Notes under the pieces: model-generated
What the model saw: only the letters and a program-made list of their open reading frames with translations
Database searches by the model: none
What the model was told of the DNA's origin: nothing
Shown here: piece after piece, positions 8,170 through 14,504 of the stretch
Layout: each line of letters begins with the position of its first letter
How positions within the stretch are numbered: the stretch's first letter is position 1
Made by a program: the position numbers and the translations under genes
Assembly: GCA_902774165.1 (NCBI GenBank)
Contig: CACYHJ010000138.1
Location: 1-19,827, forward strand
Length of the DNA stretch: 19,827 bases
Reading direction: 5' to 3'
From: Oscillospiraceae bacterium
Lineage (GTDB): Bacteria; Bacillota; Clostridia; Oscillospirales; Acutalibacteraceae

Positions 8170-9171
8170 TCAAACGGTTTTCTTTTGCAAATAATAAGAC
8201 GTGGAAGACCAGCTCTCATGATCGTCGCTGCTGAAGCTTTCGGACGACCCTGCGTAGAACATGGGCTGACCGTTCCAGTATTTGATCAGAGCGGCATGAA
8301 CGAACGGCCGGTCTTTTTCAGGCTGAGCATCGGGATCGACGCCTGAGGTATCCGCAACCCCCGCAAAATGCCCGTCTGCGACAAGGATGATCTCCGGCGG
8401 CACCGGTTTCGTTCTGCTTGAGGTATCCTCTCCCTCAGTCCCGTAACCCATATCGTAACCTTCGGTTTCCTCGACGTAAATCTCCCATTTTTCCGCTTCA
8501 AGCATTATCATCCCGGCGGCCTTATCGTCATATCTCTGTTTGCGGGCGTATAACGCAGCCGCTTCTTTCCCGGTTTCAAAAATGTGTCCGTATTTCTTAA
8601 ACCGCTTTTCCTGCAGGGGTTCGTCATTCAGGACAATCGCACCTTCCGCTTCCGGGCAAAGGGTCCAGAATTCCTCCCCCGCATCCTCAGGCGCGTCCCG
8701 GTATAAAAACGCAGGCTCCCTGTGAGCGCCGGTTTCCGACGGCTCGGGATCAAAATATGCCTTGGGACCGCGGCTTTCCTCCCAGAAAGGAATCGGGCCG
8801 AACATTTCGTTCCAATGGTCATATTCTTTCAGTATATCCTGATAATCCGCTTCCGACATGAAAGCCTCAGGGTTACCGTTGTGGAGCTGTTCATTGCGGA
8901 ACAGGCTTTGGGCCAATTTGCGCCGATCGGTTTCGTCCTCTGCCCAATATGTCAGATTCAGCGCTGCTAACCAGCCTCTTGTTTTACCTGACAGCTTCTG
9001 TTTATACAGAGGAATACTGAGGTCTATTTCAGATTTCGCATCCGGCACCATGGATGACTGAATAAAATCAAGAAGCTTCCCGGGCAGAAGAGACGACGCC
9101 GATTCATCCGCATTCTGAAGAATCAGCCATAAATCGTTATAAGCCATATTCTGTATCGGTTTTTTGTCCAT
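8170..9171 (-). CDS. Protein of unknown function flanked by MITE-like repeats
   Basis: A 333-residue soluble, acidic protein with no signal peptide or membrane segment. Start at 9171, with GGAGG 9 bases upstream; the longer frame from 9282 lacks such a site. The first about 80 residues (YNDLWLILQNADE, LLPGKLLDFIQ, EIDLSIPLYKQKLSGKTRGWL, ending LTYW) resemble, from memory, a short clostridial protein family with an 'IPxKfixFI ... LxxxTRa' pattern; that link is tentative. The middle and C-terminal parts (FWEESRGPKAYFDPEP, EFWTLCPEAEGAIVLNDE, and a Ser-rich end GSSESFSSDDHESWSS) are not recognised. Related same-orientation repeats lie on both sides (8018-8112 and 9306-9423), so the gene may have moved as a cassette. 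No function is proposed. Confidence 0.75.
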   Translation of the reverse strand: MDKKPIQNMAYNDLWLILQNADESASSLLPGKLLDFIQSSMVPDAKSEIDLSIPLYKQKLSGKTRGWLAALNLTYWAEDETDRRKLAQSLFRNEQLHNGNPEAFMSEADYQDILKEYDHWNEMFGPIPFWEESRGPKAYFDPEPSETGAHREPAFLYRDAPEDAGEEFWTLCPEAEGAIVLNDEPLQEKRFKKYGHIFETGKEAAALYARKQRYDDKAAGMIMLEAEKWEIYVEETEGYDMGYGTEGEDTSSRTKPVPPEIILVADGHFAGVADTSGVDPDAQPEKDRPFVHAALIKYWNGQPMFYAGSSESFSSDDHESWSSTSYYLQKKTV

Positions 9172-9305
9172 CTTGAAATCCTCCGTCAATCTGATAATGT
9201 TTGTTTCTCCGGATGCCGTTTGCTCCGCCCGCGCGGATATGGGACGACAGGATAAGCCTGCGCAACCGTAAATCACCGGCATCTTTCAAATATTCTCAAT
9301 TTGTA

Positions 9306-9423
9306 TTAAGGCAACACCGCACAATTCGGGCGTGCGGATTGCGCAGTAGATTTTTTCGTCAGATTGTACAGAGTCTCCGCAGGCAACCTGACGGTTGTCA
9401 AGATTTGTGCGGTGTTGCCTTAA
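9306..9423. mobile_element. 118-bp MITE-like element with 19-bp perfect terminal inverted repeats
   Basis: The left end TTAAGGCAACACCGCACAA (9306-9324) is the exact reverse complement of the right end (9405-9423). The outermost TTAA at both ends could be either part of the repeat or a TTAA target duplication. A nested stem, CGTCAG/CTGACG, lies around 9357-9393. It carries no ORF of its own, so any movement would need a transposase from elsewhere. A decayed relative lies at 8018-8112. The folded RNA could also act as a terminator between the flanking minus-strand genes. Confidence 0.82.
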
Positions 9424-9492
9424 ATTATAAAGCATAAACAAAAAGAAGTCAACTGTCTCCGGGACGCTGTTTTTGATGAGATGATCAGATTT

Positions 9493-9816
9493 TCAATCAG
9501 ACTGATTCCGTTTTTTCGGTGCGGGGAGATCTTCATACACAGCCGTCAGCAGGGATTCCAGGAACGCGCGGTTTTCCACGTCGGGAACCGACAGCATTTC
9601 CTTCGCGCCCTCATACGGCAAATCCATGGCGGCGTCGGGAGACAGGGACCGCGCCGTTTTCGTCGGCTTGACGAGGAAACGGTCGTCGTAAACCCCGCCC
9701 ACGACTTTTCCTTTATAATAGATGATATATTCGCCCATCATGGGGCGGCAGGAGACGCCCTCCAACCCGGAAAGCTGATCCATGATAAAATCAAGATACG
9801 ACTTGCTTGACGCCAT
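9493..9816 (-). CDS. TfoX N-terminal-domain-like protein
   Basis: A 107-residue protein with the features of the stand-alone TfoX/Sxy N-terminal domain family (PF04993): an N-terminal helix (SYLDFIMDQLSGL), the VSCRPMMGEYIIYYKGKVVGGVYDDRFLVKPT block, and a C-terminal PYEGAKEMLSV / FLESLLTAVYEDLP segment. In gamma-proteobacteria full-length TfoX/Sxy regulates competence; in Clostridia short versions like this are common and of unknown role. Start at 9816, with GGGAGGGC just upstream, and a near-consensus sigma-A promoter at 9861-9889, so it has its own transcript. Its neighbours on both sides look degraded or mobile, and I see no functional link to them. Confidence 0.85.
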   Translation of the reverse strand: MASSKSYLDFIMDQLSGLEGVSCRPMMGEYIIYYKGKVVGGVYDDRFLVKPTKTARSLSPDAAMDLPYEGAKEMLSVPDVENRAFLESLLTAVYEDLPAPKKRNQSD

Positions 9817-9860
9817 TGTTTGCCCTCCCGATCCGCATGCCGCAGACGTATTTCATATTG

Positions 9861-9889
9861 ATTATACCCGGGAACCATGAATTATTCAA
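9861..9889 (-). promoter_or_regulatory. Near-consensus sigma-A promoter for the TfoX-like gene
   Basis: On the minus strand, TTGAAT (9884-9889), a 17-base spacer and a perfect TATAAT (9861-9866). Transcription would start near 9854, about 38 bases before the start codon at 9816. It begins just past the terminator at 9900-9941. Confidence 0.8.
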
Positions 9890-9899
9890 TCCCATAAAG

Positions 9900-9941
9900 A
9901 AAAAAGCCCGGATCCGCGCCGTAATTCGCGGATTTGCGGGC
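9900..9941 (-). terminator. Intrinsic terminator lying inside the open frame of the preceding gene
   Basis: On the minus strand, GCCCG and ATCCGCG pair with CGCGGAT and CGGGC (9927-9941 with 9906-9918, small internal loop), followed by TTTTTT (9905-9900). It is followed at once by the TfoX-like promoter, marking the end of the upstream transcription unit. Confidence 0.78.
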
Positions 9942-10199
9942 ATTTCGCCGGAACCGGCGGCATAATAGCGAAACCACCGTGTTTCCCTGTCAATGCTTCT
10001 GTTTGCCGGTTGAATATCCTCCGGTGCAAGGCACGTCGTAAAATTGATATAGAGATGGTCGAAATCACCGAGAGAGAAGGATTGCTCACGCAGTTTCATA
10101 ACAACCCGATGCAGAACGATCAATAACGACTTTTCTTCGAAGGCTTGAGGCGAATAACCGTCGACATTTTCTTCCGTACTTTTAAAAAGACGAATGTCC

Positions 10200-10583
10200 T
10201 TAATCACTTTCATAATGATCTTTCTTTTCCTTTGTCCAGCGATCCTTTGCCGTTTTGATGGAAGAAATCAACATAATGCGAATACTTGTACAGGCAGAAT
10301 CGAGCGATTTATAAGACGGTTCTGTAATATAACCGGTTTTATAAAGCAATTCCAACCAATAACCCGTTTCATTCGCTTCCTTCAAAGCAATCTGGAGTTT
10401 TGCGATAAAGTCCGCCGTCCCGTGCGCATATTGCGCTTCACGGATATTCGCGCCGATAGAAGTGCCGGAGCGTCCGATCTGGTTGGAAATTACCGACTCG
10501 TGTTTCGCTTTCAGTTCTTTTACAAGATTGATGATGGAAACAGCAAAATCGAGAGATTGATTGGAAAGTTCATCATTGCGCAT
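10200..10583 (-). CDS. Four-helix-bundle protein (S23/IVP-type family)
   Basis: A 127-residue, mostly helical protein. It matches the four-helix-bundle family once called S23 or 23S rRNA intervening-sequence protein (PF05635/TIGR02436): SLDFAVSIINLVKEL, then QIGRSGTSIGANIREAQYA, DFIAKLQIALKEANETGYWLELL and a final long helix. Family members assemble as rings; some sit in rRNA insertions and relatives (Avd) serve diversity-generating retroelements, but most free-standing ones have no known role. No rRNA or reverse transcriptase is present here, so it is a free-standing copy. Start at 10583 with AGAGGTG 7 bases upstream. A sigma-A promoter at 10606-10634 predicts a leader of about 16 bases. It overlaps the next gene by 14 bases. 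Confidence 0.9.
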   Translation of the reverse strand: MRNDELSNQSLDFAVSIINLVKELKAKHESVISNQIGRSGTSIGANIREAQYAHGTADFIAKLQIALKEANETGYWLELLYKTGYITEPSYKSLDSACTSIRIMLISSIKTAKDRWTKEKKDHYESD

Positions 10584-10605
10584 GCATATTCACCTCTTCA
10601 TTTCA

Positions 10606-10634
10606 ATCTTAACAAAAAGCCGCACAGAAATCAA
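10606..10634 (-). promoter_or_regulatory. Sigma-A promoter of the four-helix-bundle operon
   Basis: On the minus strand, TTGATT (10629-10634), a 17-base spacer and TAAGAT (10606-10611). The start codon is at 10583, so the leader is very short. The 25-bp tandem repeat begins 9 bases upstream of the -35 box. Confidence 0.65.
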
Positions 10635-10642
10635 GAGTTGAG

Positions 10643-10714
10643 AAAAAGAGAGAAATGAGAGTATGATAAAAAGAGAGAAATGAGAGTATGATAAAAAGAG
10701 AGAAATGAGAGTAT
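10643..10714. repeat. 25-bp tandem repeat, 2.9 copies, purine-rich strand
   Basis: Two identical copies (10643-10667 and 10668-10692) of a unit beginning AAAAAGAGAGAAATGAGAG and ending TATGAT, then a 22-base partial third copy (10693-10714). Almost all purine on the plus strand. It sits between the promoter of the four-helix-bundle gene and hairpin array B. Confidence 0.92.
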
Positions 10715-10718
10715 TTGT

Positions 10719-10963
10719 TTAATGAAGACGGGCTGCGCCCTAATGAAGCCACTCGCTTCGCTCATTAATGAAGACGGCGGCGCTGCCGCCTGATGAAGCG
10801 AAGTCGCCCCGGCAGATCATTAGCTCCGAAGGAGCGTCTTCATTAGCGATGCGTCTTCATTCCTTCATTAGCCCCGCAAGGGGCTACTTCATTGAAAATC
10901 ACGGTGATTTGTATCCAAATCACCGTGATTTTCTGGTACGAGTGTTCATAAGGGAGTTCATTA
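10719..10963. repeat. Hairpin array B: same architecture as array A with TAATGAAG linkers
   Basis: Left half: TAATGAAG or TGATGAAG at 10720, 10741, 10766 and 10791, separated by hairpins at 10730-10740 (GGGC-TGC-GCCC) and 10776-10790 (6-bp stem), with a degenerate unit between. Right half: the reverse complement CTTCATTA or a near match at 10815, 10838, 10855, 10863, 10887 and 10956, separated by hairpins at 10823-10835 (GCTCC-GAA-GGAGC), 10871-10884 (GCCCC-GCAA-GGGGC) and a long one at 10894-10933. The long hairpin has a 17-bp perfect stem (GAAAATCACGGTGATTT) and a 6-base loop; each arm also contains the near-palindrome AATCACGGTGATT. It lies between divergent genes. I see no convincing coding frame. 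Confidence 0.82.
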
Positions 10964-11024
10964 ATAAGAGTTGATTGGCAGAAAAAATATACATAATCAA
11001 AAAAATTTCACACATTCGACGGCG

Positions 11025-11066
11025 CTCCTGTTATTTGGTATCATGAAATCACCAAATAACAGGAGG
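11025..11066 (+). promoter_or_regulatory. 15-bp inverted repeat that pairs with the Shine-Dalgarno of the TnpV operon
   Basis: CTCCTGTTATTTGGT (11025-11039) is the exact complement of ACCAAATAACAGGAG (11051-11065), with an 11-base loop. The right arm contains the Shine-Dalgarno AGGAGG (11061-11066) of the gene starting at 11075. In the transcript the ribosome binding site would be sequestered, suggesting translational control; as DNA it could also be an operator. Confidence 0.75.
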
Positions 11067-11074
11067 TTTTCATT

Positions 11075-11236
11075 ATGAAAGAAAAGAAAGTCAAAATGAA
11101 GTTTACGGACTTTGAGTGTAATCTGCTGATCAACGGCATCAACGAATGGCGGAATCAGTTGCTCAAAGAGGACTATCCGACCGAGGACGTTGATGCGCTG
11201 CTACTCAAAATCATTGACAAATCGGAGGGCAAGTGA
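11075..11236 (+). CDS. Small protein commonly paired with TnpV, 53 aa
   Basis: ATG with AGGAGG 8 bases upstream opens a 53-residue frame: MKEKKVKMKFTDFE, then NLLINGINEWRNQLLKE and a C-terminal DVDALLLKIIDK helix. From memory, very similar small helical proteins (a 'NxLNExRNxLxxE ... DAVDELLLKII' pattern) are frequent in Clostridia next to TnpV or recombinase genes; the role is unknown. The stop codon is one base before the TnpV start, so the two are translationally coupled. Its own ribosome binding site is inside the 15-bp hairpin just upstream. Confidence 0.82.
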   Translation: MKEKKVKMKFTDFECNLLINGINEWRNQLLKEDYPTEDVDALLLKIIDKSEGK

Positions 11237-11237
11237 A

Positions 11238-11663
11238 ATGGAAGAATTCATCATCGACAAACGTACCGGCTGGGAGTATGAACTGAAAGACGAACGGTAC
11301 TACCCCACCGGGCGGGTAATGAAGGACGGCGTGATGACGCCGCAGGAATTCCCCGAAGACAACGAGCCGGAAGAGGAGCTCTACCCTCTCGGTGTTTGGG
11401 CCCGGCGCCATCTGCGCTTTATCCGCCAGAATAAGAAATCTCTGTATCTTGATCTGTTTTTGTCCGGAACCCTGAACGCGTACCTTACAGAGATCGACAC
11501 TCAGGCAGAGGATCTCTTTTTCCGGCTGGTAAAAGAAATGGCGGAAAAAGAGGGTGTCAACGAACGTCTTAAAGTGGCGGATCAGATACATTGGGTTCGA
11601 TCTATGAACAATATCAGAAACCGCGCCGCGGAAATCGTGAACAATGATATGATATATGTATAA
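11238..11663 (+). CDS. TnpV family protein
   Basis: A 141-residue protein whose C-terminal half matches the TnpV family (PF14198, named from the clostridial element Tn4451): YPLGVWARRHLRFIRQN, LYLDLFLSGTLNAYL, EIDTQAEDLFFRLVKEMAEKEGV, then DQIHWVRSMNNIRNRAAEIV near the C-terminus. TnpV proteins are carried on transposons and integrative elements of Firmicutes; their function is unknown and they lack transposase catalytic motifs. The N-terminal 50 residues (IIDKRTGWEYELKDERYYP, then an acidic EDNEPEEE stretch) are less conserved. Start at 11238, one base after the upstream stop, with GGAGGGC overlapping the previous gene's end. No recombinase or transposase accompanies it, so it may be a relic of an element. 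Confidence 0.9.
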   Translation: MEEFIIDKRTGWEYELKDERYYPTGRVMKDGVMTPQEFPEDNEPEEELYPLGVWARRHLRFIRQNKKSLYLDLFLSGTLNAYLTEIDTQAEDLFFRLVKEMAEKEGVNERLKVADQIHWVRSMNNIRNRAAEIVNNDMIYV

Positions 11664-11685
11664 AAGGGAAAAAGGGAAAAAGTAT

Positions 11686-11717
11686 AAAGTGGCATGGGAA
11701 ACCATGCTGCTTTTTTT
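11686..11717 (+). terminator. Intrinsic terminator of the TnpV operon
   Basis: A 12-pair stem (11686-11697 with 11702-11713, core GCATGG-GAAA-CCATGC with two G-T pairs) runs into TTTTTTT, 22 bases past the stop codon. Confidence 0.85.
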
Positions 11718-11802
11718 GTGCATCAAAACGCCCTTGCCCCGTTTTTGCCCCATGAAAAATGGTATAAATAGATTGCAGACAAAAACACGGGAGGACGGCA
11801 AC

Positions 11803-13818
11803 ATGCAGTTTTTGAAATTCACGGCGACGGCAACGGATAAAGAATGGATCGAAGGAAACAAGGACAGGGAAACGTATCGGGAGCACAAAGAAGAGATCTG
11901 CGACAGAACCGAAGGTCGCAACGAGGGTAAAGAGGACTTTTTCTTCCTTACGGAGATCAGAGGCGCGCGGATCAAGGGGGCGGCGCTGGTTACCGATGAC
12001 AAAAATCTAAGCCGGCGCGCGGAGGATTTTATGCGTAAAATCGGCGTTTCCGCCGAGGTTTCCACGCCGGAGGAGATCACCTTTACAGACTGGAATCAAC
12101 GTTTACGGAACGCCTATCGGGGAGATTACATCGAAGACGACGACAAAATCTTGGAGGATACGTCGCTTGTCCCTATGCGGCACGGCTGCAGAGATTGCTC
12201 TTTCCGTGAATTTATGCTTGCCGACGGTGAAAACCGGGAGAGCCTTTTTCGGCGTGCAGATGAGCTGCCCGCAAGGGATACGCTCGCGCCGGAGCTGGAA
12301 AGGATCTTTGCGCAGCGACGCATCGCAAAGGTGAAAGGGCACCCCGTGCATTATCTGATCACCGCGGATGCGGAGAAAACGCAGAACAACTTTGCGAACG
12401 TGCTCGGAGAAGCGCTCATTCAAAACGGTCGTATCGGCAACCGCCGCTGCTGCTGTGCCGATCTGCGCTATTGCAGCGCCCCTTCATCTGAATGGCTGGA
12501 GGCTGTTTACGGCAGCTCTGTCGGGGGGATGCTGACGCTGCTTCTCCCCTCTGAAAACGATGGAAAAGAGGATGATTTCGCCTCCACTTCCGCTGCCATT
12601 ATCACGGCTGTGGGCGAATACGCGCAGAAATACCGCAACCGCGTGCTTTCGGTCTTCTGCCTGCCGCGGGTCTGCGAAAAGGAGAAGAGCGCGCTGTATG
12701 AGAATCTGGGCAATACGGACCTCATCGAACTGCGGGAAGACCTGTTGGCAGGCGAACGCGCCGCATCGTTTTTGAAACGGCTGGCAAAGGAGAACTGCGT
12801 ACGGACGGACGGGCGTCTAAAGCGGCTTGCGGAGCCGGATAAAACCTACCTGCCGTCTGAACTGCGGGAGCGGTTCGACGGATGGTTCAACGCGAAACTG
12901 AAAACCGCCGTCTATCCGCAGTACAGGGAAATGGCAGTCAACACCCGGGAGGCGGCGAAAAAGACGGCGAAGGGCAGCGCGTGGGACGAGCTGCAGGAGA
13001 TGATCGGGCTTACCGAAGCGAAAAGCGTGATATGCAAAGCGCTGGATTATTACAAGCTGCAGCGCATCTACAAAGATATGGGCGTAAAGCAGGACCGCCC
13101 TGCCATGCACATGGTGTTCACGGGCAATCCCGGTACGGCGAAAACCACCACGGCGCGGCTGTTTGCGCAGATCATGAAGGAAAACGGCCTGCTCAGCAAA
13201 GGGCATCTCGTGGAGGTGGGCCGCAGCGACCTCGTAGCACGGTACGTGGGCTGGACGGCAAAGACCGTGCAGGAGAAATTCAAGGCAGCCATGGGCGGCG
13301 TGCTGTTCATCGACGAAGCATATTCTCTCGTGGATGACCGGGGCGGCAGCTTTGGGGACGAGGCGATCAACACCATCGTGCAGGAGATGGAAAACCGGCG
13401 GGAGGATCTGGTTGTGATTTTCGCGGGCTACCCCGACGAGATGGAGACGTTCCTTGAGAAAAACCCCGGCCTGCGCTCCCGCATCGCGTTCCACGTGCCC
13501 TTCGCGGATTATTCCGCGGACGAGCTCTGCGCTATCGCCAAGCTGATCGGCGAGAAAAAGGGCGTCTCCTTCAGTGAAGGCGCCGTGAAAAAACTGCGCA
13601 CCGTGTTTGAAGCGGCGCGGCTTCAGCCGGATTTCGGCAACGGACGCTGCGCCCGTAATCTGATCGAGCAGGCAAAAATGAACATGGCGGGCCGCATTCT
13701 CGCTATGGACGCCGGAAAAGTCACGAAGCAGACCTTGACCCGCATCGAGGAAACGGATATCGACCTGCCGGATGTCAAAACCCCCGCCCTGCGCAGGGTA
13801 ATTGGCTTCAGCGCATAA
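11803..13818 (+). CDS. AAA+ ATPase of the CbbX/SpoVK type with a large unknown N-terminal region
   Basis: A 671-residue protein. Start at 11803 (MQFLKFTATATDKEW) because GGGAGG lies 8 bases upstream; the longer frame from 11656 would overlap the TnpV stop and its terminator. The C-terminal 270 residues are a clear AAA+ module: Walker A GNPGTAKTT (441-449), the pore-loop region around DLVARYVGWTA, Walker B VLFIDEAYSL (Asp504, Glu505), sensor region VVIFAGYPDEM, and arginines in NPGLRSRI (558, 560), then a lid helix with GNGRCARNLIEQA. This is the CbbX/SpoVK arrangement, whose members remodel protein partners. The N-terminal 400 residues are unrecognised and hold a Cys cluster (RRCCCADLRYC) and many charged helices; they may recognise a partner. 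Family members occur both in sporulation/metabolism and in mobile or secretion-linked loci, so the target cannot be named. Confidence 0.88.
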   Translation: MQFLKFTATATDKEWIEGNKDRETYREHKEEICDRTEGRNEGKEDFFFLTEIRGARIKGAALVTDDKNLSRRAEDFMRKIGVSAEVSTPEEITFTDWNQRLRNAYRGDYIEDDDKILEDTSLVPMRHGCRDCSFREFMLADGENRESLFRRADELPARDTLAPELERIFAQRRIAKVKGHPVHYLITADAEKTQNNFANVLGEALIQNGRIGNRRCCCADLRYCSAPSSEWLEAVYGSSVGGMLTLLLPSENDGKEDDFASTSAAIITAVGEYAQKYRNRVLSVFCLPRVCEKEKSALYENLGNTDLIELREDLLAGERAASFLKRLAKENCVRTDGRLKRLAEPDKTYLPSELRERFDGWFNAKLKTAVYPQYREMAVNTREAAKKTAKGSAWDELQEMIGLTEAKSVICKALDYYKLQRIYKDMGVKQDRPAMHMVFTGNPGTAKTTTARLFAQIMKENGLLSKGHLVEVGRSDLVARYVGWTAKTVQEKFKAAMGGVLFIDEAYSLVDDRGGSFGDEAINTIVQEMENRREDLVVIFAGYPDEMETFLEKNPGLRSRIAFHVPFADYSADELCAIAKLIGEKKGVSFSEGAVKKLRTVFEAARLQPDFGNGRCARNLIEQAKMNMAGRILAMDAGKVTKQTLTRIEETDIDLPDVKTPALRRVIGFSA

Positions 13819-13836
13819 AAATAACTAATACAAGCG

Positions 13837-13871
13837 ACGGCCCCGTCAGATGACGGAGCCGTTACTATTTT
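13837..13871. terminator. Bidirectional terminator between convergent genes
   Basis: ACGGC and CCGTC pair with GACGG and GCCGT around an AGAT loop (13837-13862, one C-A mismatch), followed on the plus strand by TACTATTTT. It lies 19 bases past the AAA+ stop. Confidence 0.75.
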
Positions 13872-13872
13872 A

Positions 13873-14406
13873 TCATATCATACTGTTCGCTAGCTCGATT
13901 AACTTCGTGAGATCCCCTTCGTAAATGTTGTATTTATATACTTTTTTCAATTCTTCATCTGAGATCCGGCCTTCAATAAAGGGGTAGTCATCTCTGTAAA
14001 AAAAGAGATTCCCGGAGGCCGTTTCATCATCGATAAAATACACCCGTTTATTCTCTTCCAATTTGATATCGTCGAGAAATACGGCAAAATCCCTTAATCC
14101 CTCCGCAACAAGGCAGGTTGCGGTGAAGATTCTATTATCACTTTCATCTTCCATGTTATCGTAATACGTATACTGTGAAAATACTGACAATAGCTCAAGA
14201 TACTGCAATGTAAGGGTTATATCTTCAGGTAGACAATTGCGATAAAGATACGTTTCCTTTGCCTGTTTAATGACTTCAAAGGTCCTTTTTGCAAGTTCCT
14301 TGAAATCGTCTAAGTCGATTTCCTCCTCACCAAACGATAAAGGATTTCTTCTGTTGACATAATCTGCCCATTCTTCCCTCAATTTTTTTACATCTTCGTA
14401 TTCCAT
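13873..14406 (-). CDS. Protein of unknown function, 177 aa
   Basis: An acidic, soluble, mostly helical protein with no signal peptide or membrane segment. It opens MEYEDVKKLREEWADYVNRRN, has a helical middle (FKELAKRTFEVIKQAKETYLY, LTLQYLELLSVFSQYTYYD) and a C-terminal half with mixed strands (ENKRVYFIDDETASGNLFFYRDDYPF). No family is recognised. The start has GAGGT about 8 bases upstream and a good extended -10 promoter at 14439-14468. It is a single gene between a terminator and the DUF6273 gene, with more A and T than its neighbours. Size and acidity resemble immunity or antitoxin proteins, but no toxin is next to it, so that is only a guess. Confidence 0.72.
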   Translation of the reverse strand: MEYEDVKKLREEWADYVNRRNPLSFGEEEIDLDDFKELAKRTFEVIKQAKETYLYRNCLPEDITLTLQYLELLSVFSQYTYYDNMEDESDNRIFTATCLVAEGLRDFAVFLDDIKLEENKRVYFIDDETASGNLFFYRDDYPFIEGRISDEELKKVYKYNIYEGDLTKLIELANSMI

Positions 14407-14438
14407 AGTTTTACCTCGTTTCTTTAGATTATGGTTTT

Positions 14439-14468
14439 ATTGTAACATACTCAGTAGGATAAAAACAA
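14439..14468 (-). promoter_or_regulatory. Sigma-A promoter of the 177-aa protein gene
   Basis: On the minus strand, TTGTTT (14463-14468), an 18-base spacer and TACAAT (14439-14444) with an upstream TGT extension. The predicted start of transcription is about 25-27 bases before the start codon. Confidence 0.7.
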
Positions 14469-14504
14469 CCCACAATACTTTTTTTATCTTCATTATGATG
14501 ACAA

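Larger units (their letters stand above)
9791..10213 (-). pseudogene. Unknown-family gene with an apparently decayed 3' end
   Basis: The open frame gives 140 residues. The first about 85 look like a real protein: MKVIKDIRLFKSTEEN, LIVLHRVVMKL, and LGDFDHLYINFTTCL followed by RSIDRETRWFRYY. From memory this pattern (FDHLYINFT, RSVDRYHPWYRYY) occurs in a small clostridial protein family of unknown role. The residues after RYY change character (Ala, Gly, Pro, Arg and Asn rich), run straight through the terminator at 9900-9941 and the next gene's promoter, and overlap the start of the TfoX-like gene. I infer a frameshift or truncation, with the true product ending near 9950. The start codon lies inside the last codons of the four-helix-bundle gene (14-base overlap), so the two were co-translated. 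It could still be an intact short variant. Confidence 0.55.

Noticed and set aside
10200..10583. Diversity-generating retroelement accessory protein (Avd)
   Set aside because: The four-helix-bundle fold is shared, but no reverse transcriptase, template repeat or variable repeat is present in the window.
11238..11663. Active transposon
   Set aside because: TnpV alone has no catalytic motif and no recombinase or transposase is present, so only a relic or cargo pair can be claimed.
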